DNA from: Torreya grandis
Lineage: Eukaryota; Streptophyta; Pinopsida; Cupressales; Taxaceae
Length of the DNA: 64,000 nucleotides
Assembly: GCA_037957365.1 (NCBI GenBank)
Contig: JARHVA010002128.1
Span: 186,001 to 250,000, forward strand
Direction: 5' to 3'
Position numbers and translations under genes: made by a program
Part shown: one piece after another, positions 10,656 to 22,779 of the stretch
How the letters are laid out: each line of letters begins with the position of its first letter
How positions within the stretch are numbered: the stretch's first letter is position 1
Notes under the pieces: generated by a model
Database searches by the model: none
What the model was told of the DNA's origin: nothing
Seen by the model: the letters and a program-made list of their open reading frames with translations, nothing else

Positions 10656-11897
10656 TGTTTTATAAATTTAGACACATAAATTAAAATTTAAGCTAAAACT
10701 ATGTACTTATGACCACCCTTTTACACACTTAGCTCTAGACCTATTTTAGAGCCATTTTGATCACTTTTGACCACCTCATGCATAAAAAAATCACTCTTAT
10801 AAGATAATAAATGACCCTTGAATTCAATCCTCACTATTAATATAAGTATTATACATATTTTAGGTGATACCTAACACTCATCATGATAAATTTATCTAGT
10901 GGGATACATCACCCTACGGGATTATGTCTCACCACTCTAGTGTCTGTGCCCCCTCTCTTGTCGTTCCACCCCATAATGACTAATTTATAAAATAAAAAGC
11001 TATAGAAAGGTTATAATATGTACCTAGTGAGACCCATTTAAACTAAGTTCAAGGATATGACTATATAAACACATTTAAAAAAAATTTACAAAAAAAGAGG
11101 CTTATAGATTGAAAAACACCATAATCATAATTAACATTGAGAGTAAACCATTTGTTTCTTTCGATCCTAATTACATAAAACTCTAGTATCCCATTTATCA
11201 AGTCTAAATACATATTAAAAGTTTTAATTCATGGTTAATTAACTTAATCACATTAGTATTACACCAACATCTATCACATTTCACTAGTTATTTACACACT
11301 GCCATAACATGGGATAACCACATGAAGTTTGACCCCTCTTTAGAGTATTGGTATGTAGGCACTACTCAAAACATGGGGTGTTGAGGTCTTTCCCAACATC
11401 AAGCATAGACCCATTTATTTGTATTGGTATTCACATGTTAAAGAGCTAAGGTTTTTGAATGAAAATAAGTCATATAATTCTCTCTAAAAGTGATCACAAT
11501 CTCACACACTAGATATAATCCTTACAAATAAAGATATCAAGAACCCAAAAACCTTGATTTTATCATTGTAAGTGGACATGAGTTTTTTTAGAGTGGACTT
11601 GAGTGAAAATCCTCTTGTGTCTATCCCAAGATCTTATTATCTAGGCCTTGATCCAGTGCTAGATCCTTGATTTCATTTAGCACACAATCACACTTAATGA
11701 GTATAAACCTATGATTTATCCCATAACATTATTTTGTACCTAAGTATTTTTTTCCTATTTCACTTTTCCATTTTATTAAGTATCTATAATTTTATAGTTT
11801 CAAATCAATGTGTGATTGATATTTATATATTTTTCCCTTTGATTTTGCACAATAATTTGTCATCTAGGGGTATTATCATCCTAAATTTGATAAAACA
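10656..11897 (+). repeat. LTR A (5' LTR of the 10656-18054 element)
   Basis: It aligns with LTR B from the AAATTAAAATTTAA region (near 10678) to GATAAAACA (ends 11897). Shared blocks include TTTTACACACTTAGCTCTAGACC, the phrase TAGAGTATTGGTATGTAGG near 11341, a CATGGGGTGTTGA block near 11373, and CACACTTAATGAGTATAAACC near 11691. The exact 5' edge is uncertain by about 15 bases. The same landmarks, more diverged, occur in the LTRs at 28470-29821 and 47751-48965, so all four belong to one superfamily. Confidence 0.6.
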
Positions 11898-12899
11898 TAT
11901 TAGTGAACACATGTATTGTCAAACTTTGATTCAAAATAATATCTTAGGGTTTATTTCTATTTTTACCCTTCCATTATGGTTCTAGATCCTAGTTTTCCTA
12001 ATTTTAAATCAATCATTCCTCAGATTACAAACCCTAGCTTTCTAATAGGGTTTCCTTATATTTTTTTCCTCCTAAGGTTTCAAGTTAAATATTTATTTCT
12101 TAATCATGTTAGAGAGTGTGATAACATTCATATGTTTCTCCTATTTTGCTCTCCTTTTATTATTTTGGAAAGTTAAAGTGGATAAAACATAACCTCTTCT
12201 TCCTCATAACCCTCAAGATTGTGATATATACTTTCCATCTAACTAGTTCCATGCTATCACTACTCCAAGGGATAAGGTAGCCCATCTTATAGTGCCAAAA
12301 TAAGGTAACCAACATATCTTTACTCAAACCCCTCCACCTCCCACATCTTCCCTTGATGGCGTATGTATGCATGTTCAATCTAAAACACCTAAATTTTCTG
12401 CTTGTGAATCCCTAAAGGATAAAATCATCATTATGGGAAAGTTAATATAAGAGTTAAAAAAGAAAAATTAGTTTTCAGTGTAAAGATCACATCATTGGAA
12501 ATTAAGATCAAATGTGCCAAGAATACTGAGTATGATAGTGTTAATCATGTATTTGCATATTCATCTAGAAATTTTATGCCTAATAATATTTCATATCAAA
12601 ATAATAAGATACAATGTAATTCATTTAAAATAAGTGATTCTAAAAGTATGAAAATGGCCAATAAGAGCTAAAGTGAGGTTTGAAGGAAATGATGAGAAAT
12701 AAGTTAATCAAACTACCTCCTCTACATCCTCTAAGGAAATAAAAATACTATTATGCATATCATATAATGTATGAGAATCATATAAATCATTGTTTGGATT
12801 TGAAATAAAACATATAAAAGGTAATTGATAGCAGTGATCTTATAATTGATACCTCAATCAAACGACCCATAGTGGAACAAGAGAAAGTACACAATGTTA

Positions 12900-13436
12900 T
12901 GTTATGGAGCCTATTTACAAACTATAATATATTTCAAAAACTATTTATTTAAAATGTACTTTACACTCTTTATGTATTCTTGCTAGGGTTCAGGGTTGGA
13001 CCCCCTTAATGGGGAACCATTTTGGGTTGACTTGGCCCATGGTTTTGGTACCCATTATTTTGTAAAGCTACTATGTATTTACCTAATGATGTATTATAGA
13101 TGTAGTAGGTAATACATTAGGAGAGGTGCTGAGTTTGAGATGAAAGAATAGAGTCTGTGAATTTAGGAGAGTTTTTAGAGTGTAGATCCAAATAATATTT
13201 GTGTATTGTAATTGTGAGAAGACTAATATGAGAGTAGATTTTACTCTTGTGGCTTGTAATAAAACCTGAGCAAGTTTTTATTGATGGATATAGCCCTCAT
13301 TCGGTGAACCATGTTAAATCTAGTCTTCTTGTTGTGCATTTTTATTTTTGTTCTTTATGCATCTTTGTTCATTTATATTATTACTACAATTTTATGAAAT
13401 TATTTTGCATTAATTTTTGATTTATTCCTAACACAC
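12900..13436 (+). mobile_element. LTR-like segment with a typical plant LTR 3' end
   Basis: The 3' half contains features seen near the R/U5 end of plant LTRs: AATAAA at 13257-13262, then GGATATAGCCCTCATTCGG and GGTGAACCATGTTAAATCT (near 13302), a Leu/TTGTTG-rich stretch, and a CA terminus at about 13435-13436. A tRNA-iMet-like primer site follows at 13455. I found no second copy in the window, so the 5' edge (about 12900) is a guess and the element may be truncated. It sits inside the 10656-18054 element. Confidence 0.45.
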
Positions 13437-13454
13437 AAAGTGGAAAAATCATAA

Positions 13455-13466
13455 CTAGTATCAAAG
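13455..13466 (+). other. Probable primer binding site (tRNA-iMet type)
   Basis: CTAGTATCAAAG resembles TGGTATCAGAGC at most positions and lies about 20 bases after the LTR-like end at 13436. The gap is larger than usual, so confidence is modest. Confidence 0.4.
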
Positions 13467-14560
13467 TGGTTACTAAAGGACAAATCAGAGTAAGAAAAGG
13501 TTGAAAAGGCCTAATTATCACAAGAATAGGTTCAAAAGGCCAAATTAGAGCAAAAAAAATTAAACAAGCTAAGTTAGAGCAAACAAAAATTCAAAAATAT
13601 CAAGATGAAAAGGAGAAATTAGAAAGGTAACAATTTTCAAAGCAAAGGTTACAACATGAAAAAGTAGCACTACTAAAAGAGAAATTTTCAAATCAAATTC
13701 ATGTTAATAAAAAAAAACCATTATAAAAATAAGATTTCTAACAAAAGATTATCTAAAGTAAGAAATGCCAACAAAAAGTAAAATTTTAAAGGTAAGTGAA
13801 AGATGATAGCTCCAAGTCTTTCCTCATACCAAAATGTTTTCAATATCAATGATCACAATGAGGGAAAAAAATTACAAATATTAAAGTTAAGGAATATTAG
13901 GAAATAAATTTTTGATTTATGTCATTTCTTACATCTCTTGAGAATAAGTATCAACACTTGGATCAAATTAGTACATCTATAACATGTATGGGTTTAATCA
14001 AGTTAAGAATTTTTTTTTAATTAAAAAGAGAGCTATTATACTTTTCATGTTATTTTATATTCAAATGCCTATAATGTTTTCCTTAGTGGATCATTGTTAA
14101 CATCAATAAGAAAATTGATTGATACAAGTTAAAGTTTCATATCATTTGAACATGAAGGAAAGGTCACATCCTTCTCCAAATAAGGATGATCTTTAGAGTG
14201 AAGGAATACAAAATAAAACATACTTTGAACTCATGTACAAATAGATACAAGTAATGACATATCATTTGAGGCACATGACACAATACATATTGTAAAATAG
14301 AAATCAAGAAAGTCAATACCACAATATGAGATAGTTGGTTTTACATATCTAGATATAAAAGAAGACAAGAGTGGAATTTCATAAGTTTCAAATCCATATG
14401 ATGATAATCATAATAATACAAGTTAGTATGATCTTGATAATAATGATTATATAGAATATGAATATGGAAATAATACATAACCTACATAGCTGCATGATCC
14501 TCATCATTTACTATAAATCACAATTCCTTTGTTTAATACAACTTGCATTGATGGTAAGAA
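13460..14560 (+). pseudogene. Decayed gag-like polyprotein remnant with charged coiled-coil start
   Basis: Following the primer-like site there is a Lys/Gln/Glu-rich stretch with heptad-like spacing (for example AKLEQKKL at about 13541 and KYQDEKEKLER near 13597), broken by stops. It is followed near 13890-13960 by a block reading LTSLENKYQHLDQIS, and near 14270-14420 by further in-frame protein-like text such as SRKSIPQYEIVGFTYLDI. A charged helical region directly after the primer site is what a gag of a Ty3/gypsy-type element would give, and the LENKYQHLDQ block would fit the gag helical core, but no zinc finger is visible. Many stops; not functional. Confidence 0.4.
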
Positions 14561-15209
14561 TCTTAAGGAGTCATTAGCTAGTATCCTTCTCTCTATTTCT
14601 TAGTTCATGTTATATATACATAAAAATATAAAAATAATCTAAAAAATACCAAAATTAGGACCTAAGCATCCTTATATGTATTTTTTCATATATCAATTCA
14701 TTTATGCATAGTTATTCAATACTTGTCTTTATCTATTTTTATATTATATATGATTCAATAGTGGACATGAGTCACTTTAGATTACACAAACCACCATTTA
14801 AAGGCTTAGTTGTAGGTAATATGAATATTACACATTCAAAAATTACAATTGGACAAAAGCATCCTATTGGACATGAGTGCATTAGTCTAGTGTCCCTTAC
14901 CCCAATTTTGTCCCTATGAGATCAAATTATCACCACCTAGTTCTATACTATAGACATGATTTTTTAAAAATGTACATTTATTAGTTAGGTCACTAGGGGC
15001 ATATTATACACATGTTTTTATCATTATTTCACCACTTATACACTATTATTTATCTAGCATTACATATTTTGGTATTGTTCACTTGCTAACATTGTGATAT
15101 ACTAATATCTATCTCATTTTTGGAATATAATTATGTTATAACTTATATCTTGTTGATAAAATTACATAACTATGCATGTTTTTCATATTGATTTCCTAGC
15201 TTCATCTCT
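14561..15209. other. Retroelement interior, nothing specific recognised
   Basis: AT-rich interior sequence of the 10656-18054 element. A TAGTCTAGTGTCCC block at 14883 belongs to the GACACTAGTG-type motif common to elements here. No coding signature is visible. Confidence 0.35.
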
Positions 15210-16810
15210 TATATGCAGTATTTGTTTTCTTTGAGGACATTTAAATATGTCATTTATCAGTGGCTCTAATCCTTCTTGTATTTGATTTTATGCATGTGTG
15301 GAAATATGAACATGTTCTTGTATGAATTTATATTTGAGTGAGTGACATTTGAACATGTCCCTATATGTGGCCCCTTGGCCTTCTATCATGTATTTTATGT
15401 GCTTTGTTTATACTCTTGTTTGTGTGCATCATAACCATGACCCCTTACTTACTTATTTATTCAATTTTTAATGACATGATGGACATAATGCATCCACCCA
15501 AACATTCCAATGCCATGATGTATATCATAAATTCCTCCCTAAGTATTAATATTTATTGTTGGATACTCAGTTTGATCTTTTATTTGCGTTCTAAAATGCT
15601 AACATCTATCTAGAAAATCTTACTATGAATACTTGTTCTTACATGCATATCACATTATTACAATGCTCAATTTATCTATGTGATGCTTCCATGATACTCC
15701 ATGTTATCACTACTACTTAGATTCAAATCTTTATGTCATAACACTCTATTTCACAATTTCTTATTATGAGTTAAGTTCTTGTGTAGGCTCAAAAAATCAC
15801 CTAAAAAAGGCGTCATTCATAGAGGTTTGTCTTAGAGATGATACTTTTTAAATAAATACATAAACATATTTTGACAATGATTACAAATTTGACACTATTT
15901 AAAACTTATAAAGTACCTATAAATACATTTTGGACAAGAACACCATATTAGACAAGAGATCATTATTCTAGTGTCCATCCCATATTTGTTATTCAAATGC
16001 ATAAAAAATAGGCATTTCTAGAATTTCTTAGAATCTTAGTTTACTAAAAATAATATTAAGCAATTATAGTCTCAATTTATAGAATCACTCAATTTTGTCT
16101 TATATTTTCTCAATTTGGGGGAAATAATGCATGACACGTTATTCCAAGTTAGCACACAGGTTTTACTCAAAATCATAATTGTTTTACTCAATATCAGAAT
16201 CTATATGCACTAGATATCAATTTTTGGTCATGTGTATGACACATTTCTTCTTCACTACTAAGCTTTACATTAGTCTTATAGATGAAATGGGAAATTCATG
16301 TCATTATCTATGTTGTATACACCAATCCCAAATTATGCTCAATATTTGTACCATTATTGAACCTTAATCTAGATGTAATGGTTAGTTCACTATTTTCACC
16401 AACATTTGCACCAAAATTATATATTGGGATTCATACAAGGATTAAAAATTAATTATTGATGAGGATTGGGGCATGCACAATACAATTTGAGTTAATAAAC
16501 ATTAATGAAAATTCCATGGGTACAACCCTCTACAATCACCACTTTTTTCACCTATTTTTCACTAGGAAAGTACAATATTTCATGTACCCAATCATGTGTA
16601 TTTTTTTCTTATCTCTCTCTAGTTTGTTTTATTTCACTTTTGACATTCATCTCAAGTAAAGTATGATATTATATATGTTTTATTGCTAGTTTGTGTGGAT
16701 AATAGTTCAACATTGTGCCCTACATCCATTACTCATCTTCATAGGTAAGTTTATATACACACTCTTTTTCCTTTTACTCTAATAATTTCACTTTTATGCA
16801 TTAATATATT
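15210..16810 (+). repeat. 3' non-coding interior shared with 45880-47735
   Basis: Blocks recur in the same order and orientation in 45880-47735: ATTTGAACATGTCC (15347-15360 here, 45937-45950 there), CCCCTTGGCCT, AATTTGGGGG, the phrase around CATGTCATT followed by TGTTATACAC-like sequence, and GTAATGGTT. In both places the segment runs into a purine or G tract and then an LTR. This is therefore the 3' untranslated interior of one element family. Open frames of 60-82 codons here do not match between the copies and are chance frames. Confidence 0.5.
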
Positions 16811-16824
16811 AAAAATGGGGAAAA
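16811..16824 (+). other. Polypurine tract before LTR B
   Basis: AAAAATGGGGAAAA directly precedes TGTAGAC at 16825. This is the plus-strand primer site of the element and fixes the 5' edge of its 3' LTR. One T interrupts the purines. Confidence 0.65.
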
Positions 16825-18054
16825 TGTAGACAAATAAATTAACATTTAATCTAAAACCATGCAATTTTGACAATTCTTTTACACACTTAACTCTAGACCT
16901 ATCTTAGGGACCTTTTGATCACTTTTAACAACCTTGTGTATGAAATACTCTCTCTTCTAAGCTGATAAATGATCCATTAATTTAATCTTCCTTATTCCTA
17001 TTATCCTCAGACATATTTTAGGCCCTTCCTAACATTTATCATGATCAATTTACCCATTGGACTTATAGCACACTACTCTAGTGTTCATGGCCCCATTCTT
17101 GTCTTCCCACCAAATAACAACTAATTTTCAAAATCAAAAGTTATGGAAAGGTTAGCCTATGTCCATAGTGATCCCCATTCAAAGGAATTTAAAGGATATG
17201 AATATATAAAGAATTTTAAAACCATTTTAAATAAAAAGATGATTCCAAATTGAAAAAAACTAGTATCATAATTACACATTGAGATAAAACCACCTATGTC
17301 TCCCAATTCTGACTGCATATAACCCTAATATCTTAGATCTAAAATTTGGATAAAAATTACATGTCACAAGTCATAGTTGAGGCACTTAATTATATCAGTA
17401 TTGCTCCAAAATCACATTTCACTAGTCCTTCACACACTATCATAGTAAGGGATAATTACATGAATTTTGATCCCTCTTTAGAGTATTGGTATGTAGGTAA
17501 CACTCAATACATGGGGTGTTGAAGTGTTTCTAAAATTAAACCTTTGAACCCATTTTACCCATTGATTTTCATTAGTATTCACATGTTAAAGACCTATGGT
17601 TTTTGAAGTAAAATAAGTCACTCAATGGCCTATAAATGATTGCAAGATCATGCATCAAATACAAGGTCTATATACAAAGTTATAGAGAATGTATAGACCC
17701 TAATATTATCACTATAAGTTGATATAAGTGATATAAGAGTGGAAAATATCACTATCAAAGAGAAGTGTCCCACCCCTCTAGTGTTTACCCTAGGGAAATC
17801 TTGTTTAGGCCTTGATCCAATGATAGATAACTAATATTAGTTAGCACAAAGTCACACTCAGTGAGTATAAACCTCTGATTTATCCTTCAAATATATTTTA
17901 TAGCTATTTATTTTTCTCTATTATAATTTTCCATTTTTATTCTATAATTGCATAGTTTCAAATCATTGTGTGCTTGATAGTGCTATATTATTTCCTTTGA
18001 TTTTACATATTAATTTGTCATATAAGTTATTTTTATCCAAAATTTGATAAAACA
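16825..18054 (+). repeat. LTR B (3' LTR of the 10656-18054 element)
   Basis: It begins TGTAGAC after the purine tract and ends in ACA at 18052-18054. It carries the same landmarks as LTR A, including TTTTACACACTTAACTCTAG near 16877, TAGAGTATTGGTATGTAGG near 17471 and CACACTCAGTGAGTATAAACC near 17852. Sequence after 18054 does not resemble the primer-like sequence after LTR A, as expected for a 3' LTR. Confidence 0.6.
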
Positions 18055-18239
18055 CTAACATATTTCCATAACTGTGTTAGATTTGATCATGTTTTACTAT
18101 GGTGGTTATTGTGGTGATCATTGTGTAGATGTTTCCCATTACATAAATAACAAATTCTACTGGAGAGATTGTCTTCATTCATTTACAATAAGGTGGGTTC
18201 AAATTCTAATATTATGGTTTCTAGGATGATGAAATAATT

Positions 18240-18990
18240 TATGAATTCTATGATATTATGGTATTTACACAAAGTATTTTATTGACCAACCATCCAAGTA
18301 ACTTGAAAAGGTGAACACATGAGTTAAAATAGGCTAAACATTCAGCATGGTAAAAGACTCTTCTAAAAGAAAGAAAGGTTAAGAGAGTTGAATAAAGAAT
18401 GTAGAACAGGACATGTTCAACATGGATTTGAGCATATTTCATTATGATGTTAAGGTATGGATATAATTGAGTGAAGAAAGACTCCAAAGGTAAAAATGTA
18501 AATCTTAAGAAAGGATGTTTTCAATTGGGTATGCCTCTTATTTATTAATTGATATTGCTTCGAGCCTTCCATGTGGAATTAAAAAGGTATTTTATACCTT
18601 CCATTGTAAATTCTTGATCTTATTATATAAGAGGAGTGGGAAAAATGTGTTTTTTCAAATGAAGTAAATAGTATCAAGAATGGCAGATCAATAAAATCGA
18701 AAGGGCATTTGAAGAAGTGGGGTAAAGATTTTCCATCACTACTTGAGTTTCAAAAATTATGGGCCTGAAAGCCTTTAAATTGGAGAATTGATCATATTAG
18801 AACATGAACAAGGTACTATCCAAAATATGATTAAATTATAACTTGAACAAGGTATATCTAAGAGATTATTATATTGGAACTTGAACAAGGTACTACCCAA
18901 AAGTTGATCGATTGAAACTTAAATAAGGTACTATCCAAGAGTATGATAAGTTTGGTTTATCACTTGGGCATATATGAGGTAAATATTCAT
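18240..18990 (+). pseudogene. Decayed coding remnant with a 13-residue repeat, family unknown
   Basis: Protein-like text on the plus strand is broken by stops, for example RTGHVQHGFEHISL (about 18405-18450), KTPKVKM, and a Lys-rich part with GRSIKSKGHLKKWGKDFPSL (about 18680-18745). It then enters the 39-bp tandem repeat at 18790-18944, where the frame gives units like LELEQGTTQK. I do not recognise the protein. It lies between LTR B and LTR E2, so it may be interior of the element to which the E-type LTRs belong. Confidence 0.35.
18790..18944 (+). repeat. 39-bp tandem repeat, four units (13 codons each)
   Basis: Units begin at about 18790, 18829, 18868 and 18906, with lengths 39, 39, 38 and 39. 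The core is GAACAAGGTACTATCCAA with a variable GATNATATT-like lead. The length is divisible by three, and the best frame reads close to L-x-L-E-Q-G-T-x-Q-K in several units, so the array probably began as a protein repeat. The 38-base unit shifts the frame, and stops are present. Confidence 0.7.
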
Positions 18991-19800
18991 ATTATTTTTA
19001 TATATTTTATGGGAACCAAAATCCTTTAAATTTTTGTCATGTGATCATAAAGTTTATCATGTATATCATCCAATTTAGTCATTAAGGCAATCAATTGTTA
19101 AAACACGAGTAATTTAAAATATGAGTCTTGGAAAAGTACTAGTTTATATTATATGGGATAAAAAAACATATGGTTGGCATAAAATTTTATTTTTGAGTAC
19201 ATATTTGAGTTACTATAAGAGAATTATATAAGTTAGAAAACATTACATGTTGTTTCAAGTTTGTATGCAAAAGTCATGGCCTTTAGAAGTTAGTGGAATT
19301 TATTGCAAATTGATCTCGGGAGTCAAATTTTCATCTCCAAAGCTCAAATATTTATCATTGAAGCCACATTAATGTGAAAGGTTTAAATTTTTTATCCTAT
19401 AATATGTAATTTTAGTTGATATTCTTGTTGGGTGAGGCTAGGAATGCATAAATATAAGTCTTGACAAGGGGGAGATAATTAGTATATCTTTGGAGGGATT
19501 AAAGAAGAAAATGAAAAAGTGTAGTGAGATGGATGGAAGTTGGATTCACATTGATTATTATTAATTTTGAGTCCTTGTTCTAATTTTCTCATTATTTCTT
19601 GGATTTGGGTGATAGGGTGAATAATACACAATTGAGATAACTAAGTTCAATAGTTTTTATTGCTAGAGAGGCATGTCTTCCATCAAAAATTTCAAAGATC
19701 ATTATGAGTATAGGAGACCATAAAATTAGTGTTCCTTGTAAGTAAAATAAGCCAAAATATTGTAAACTATAAAACATAATGAAGATGAGGAAGTATGGCT
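18991..19800. other. Spacer or element interior, nothing recognised
   Basis: AT-rich with no clear coding frame. A purine-rich stretch at 19779-19794 (AATGAAGATGAGGAAG) lies just before LTR E2 and could be its polypurine tract. Confidence 0.35.
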
Positions 19801-20567
19801 TCACTCTTGCTGTAGGTTTCTCAAAATAAGTTTCTCTAGGATATGTCTTGTGTTATCTCTCTTCAGTGTTGATGTGTTTATTTTATTTACTTGAATGTTT
19901 ACATTCCTTGAAACTAATATAATGAATTTTTTTTTTTAAGATAACTCAAGACTGAAACCTAAAGGTTAAATAACTTCAAATCTGGTATTGCATTATATGC
20001 AAGTAATTCAATTATAATCATGTATGAGTATTAACATGTTTAGAGTGTGGATGAATATATGTAATGTAGGTAGCACATGTAGATTACATGTGAAGGGTTA
20101 AAAATTATTTTTTATGATGTATATGTCACTAATAATAACTCGAATACATATTAAAACAACATTTTGGGTGTTTTTATATGGCATAGAACTTGAGAGGAAC
20201 ACCTTGAGTTGAAAGGGTCTTTGTTGGTGAAACTTAGAGTAGAATATCCACCTAGTTTATAGATAGCTCTCTATATATGTCACTCTTTTGGAAGAAGTAT
20301 TTATGCACATTATATTATCTTTTACTAAATTTTAGAAACATTTTAATAATATGTACTTTTTTATTCCAATGTATAGGTTTTCTCACTTGACAATCTAATT
20401 TTTCAACACTTTTATGGAATGTCTTTATGGTGAATATTGTTTTACTTATGAATTTTTATTTTATTATTTGATATTGGAATTATTTATTTCATGGTATTAA
20501 TGTTGTACTAATAACTCTATTTCAAAGAGTGCATGTGTTTCGATGGTGGAGCAAGAGAAATCTTGCA
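19801..20567 (+). mobile_element. LTR E2, right copy of the 10150-10617 repeat
   Basis: Its first 470 bases align with LTR E1. It then has about 295 further bases before ending in TTGCA at 20563-20567, directly followed by TTTGGTATCTAAT, again a tRNA-iMet-like primer site. A purine-rich tract precedes it. Having a tract before and a primer site after is unusual for a simple element. It may be the 3' LTR of one copy joined to a second copy, or an independent 5' end. Confidence 0.5.
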
Positions 20568-20579
20568 TTTGGTATCTAA
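20568..20579 (+). other. Primer-site-like sequence after LTR E2
   Basis: TTTGGTATCTAA shares TTGGTATCTAA with the site after LTR E1 at 10620. If real it marks LTR E2 as a 5' LTR with its interior to the right. Confidence 0.4.
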
Positions 20580-22039
20580 TTTTTTAATGTAAGATCATTT
20601 TTATCATCTTTAAGAACTTTAATATTATCAAATTTAGTTTTGTCAAATATATTACATAGATTATTATTTTTTTATAAAGGGGTTTCCAATATCTTTTTTT
20701 TTATAGTAGTAAAAGTGGGGTTTTTATAGGGTCCATACCCTAGGTACAAAAAAACTAAAAGATAAGACATTGTAAAAATACAGGGGCAAAAACCTTGATA
20801 GGGTTTCAGACAAACCCAAAAATAGCACAGCTATAAAAAAAGAGTATAACCACATAGAGTATACTTATAAGGCCCCTAAAATAAGAAAAAATTATCTATT
20901 ATCATTTGTGTTTCTTATGTTTTATATTTCTCAAAATTTGGAACTCCTCATCCTTGAGAGTTGTGAGATCTGAGAAATATTTTTTGCACTTCAAACTTCT
21001 AAGATAGTATGAAAGTGTTTCATTTAATTATTACTATTCAACTTAGAACATTTTACTATTATATAGATTCTTGTAGTTTGCAAAGAGTCATTTTTGGAAG
21101 AAACCCTCTCCTTCTTTGTTAGGAGGGTTGATATTTTGATATCTACCTAGTTGGCCTTTATATTGCACTGAGGCTTGAGAATCATTAATTTCTATCACAA
21201 GAGCTCCTTTTGCTACCCCGAGTTATCCATCTATCACTATGGGTTAATCATTTTATCACTTAGATGACTAATAATCATTAACATATAACATGAATGCACC
21301 ATTTATTTCCTTAAATTATCCCTTACACTTGGATATTTCCTCTTAAGGTGGTCTATTTATTGATAAATATAGTAGTGGATTTTAAAATTATCATAGTCTA
21401 ATTATTTGATATAACTATCACCACTTGTTTGAAGGTTTATACTATGTGGGCCTTGAGCTATCATGTCCTCCAAGACTACTATTATATATTTTATCATGTT
21501 GGTTTTATGTTTCAAATGATCCTCTATATACTTGTCTATGTACATGAATTGGCCAATGACATACCCATATTTAAAAAAATTTAATCTCCCTAGAACTCTA
21601 TACAGAGAGGATAGAGATTGATCCAAACTAGGATGATATAAATAATTTATATGTAAGGGTTGAAACTTTTAGACTAGGGTTTAATAAAAATTCCACTGTG
21701 TTAAGAACCATTTAACTTTGTAATCCATTGCATAGTTTATAATAATGTAATAAAATATAACGATAAATAAATTACTGGGAAGGAAAGTAACTTGTGAAGG
21801 AAGGTGACTTGGATATATTCATCTATCTAAAGGTAATTGATTTATTTACTTACCTTCACCACACTTTGTCATCTTCTTCTAACCTTGCATATGACTGATT
21901 GATCTATGAAATCATCTAGATCAAACTTAAAATCATCATTTTAAATGATGAGTTCTGAATTTGTAGTCAGTTCACCATTCTATTGCCCCAAGGCTTAAGA
22001 ATAATTGATTTCTATCTTAGTGTTAAATTTTCTTCCTCA
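20580..22039. other. Non-coding stretch; no gene recognised
   Basis: No coding frame is convincing. Two loosely similar segments, near 21170-21260 and 21985-22080, share a phrase like AGGCTTGAGAATCATT followed by ATTTCTATC and a TCTCCATC/TATCCATC part, so a repeat unit of that kind is scattered here. The minus-strand frame at 21402-21626 has no recognisable motif. Confidence 0.35.
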
Positions 22040-22240
22040 AGTTCTCCATCCTTTGCCATGAGTTAAACATTATGTCACCCTAAGGCCTAAGAAATTTTGA
22101 CCTATGCCATAGTTTATTCATCTATCACCTTAGTTTCTTCATTTCATTGAATTGGTTTCTCCATTTTATCACTCTAGTTTTTCAAATATGACACTATGGT
22201 TTCACCATTCCATCACTCTAGTTTCAAAATTCCTACCATT
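22040..22240 (+). repeat. Degenerate minisatellite, TATCACTCTAGTTTC-type
   Basis: Diverged copies of a roughly 33-36 base unit with the core CCATTTTATCACTCTAGTTT occur near 22118, 22158 and 22206, with weaker copies to the left. Looser relatives (TATCACTATGGGTT) lie near 21231. Confidence 0.5.
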
Positions 22241-22600
22241 TCCAAATTCAAAATTTTCTTTGCTACTTAAGAGATTCATCTTCTCTGCCTCATAATTTTT
22301 TTTACCTATTATATTATAACTCTCCCATCCACTTGAGTATTTTTTAAAAGTCTTATCTTAATTAATTTTTGATGCAATGAAAAAAAAATATTAAAACAAA
22401 AAAAAAAAACACCTATATAATGCCAATTCTATCTATATTCATGATTTTGAAAATCCCTTCATATTACAAACAAAAAACCATTATTTTTTCCATGTATATG
22501 TATTTTTATTTGAAAAAAGGGGATTTTTTTTAATAAACATTTTGAGGCATTGTTTTTATGAGTACAAAATTGATTCAATTTAAACTAATTTTTTTGTAAA

Positions 22601-22697
22601 ACTCTATTTGCTTCTTTTCATTTTATGTTGATGCTCTCTTTGTTTCTTATCATTTTATGTTGACACTATATTTGTTTCTTGTCATTTTATGTTAATA
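22601..22697 (+). repeat. Three-unit minisatellite of about 32 bases
   Basis: Three consecutive units at about 22601, 22634 and 22666, each of the form CTCTATTTGTTTCTT followed by TCATTTTATGTTGA. Differences are single bases. No coding. Confidence 0.75.
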
Positions 22698-22779
22698 ACC
22701 ATCATTTTGTTAAATCTAGACATATGCCCATAAATTTTGACTTATAATATCACCATTTATAGTTTTATAATCGATGAAA

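Larger units (their letters stand above)
10656..18054 (+). mobile_element. LTR retrotransposon with 1.2 kb LTRs (A and B), decayed interior
   Basis: Two direct repeats of about 1.24 kb (A 10656-11897, B 16825-18054) bound a 4.9 kb interior. B is preceded by a good polypurine tract. Both repeats end in GATAAAACA and diverge immediately after, as expected for LTR ends. A is followed by TATTAGTGAACA, similar to the TTTGGTGAACC that follows the LTR at 29821. The interior holds another LTR plus primer site (12900-13466), a charged gag-like remnant (13460-14560) and a 3' non-coding part (15210-16810) that is also found at 45880-47735. The element lies about 40 bases right of the primer site of LTR E1, so it was probably inserted into that element. 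LTR identity by eye is roughly 70-80%, so it is old. Confidence 0.6.

Noticed and set aside
11734..12176. Two overlapping plus-strand frames of 83 and 66 codons
   Set aside because: The first runs across the end of LTR A and is not open in LTR B; hydrophobic composition is that of translated T-rich DNA.
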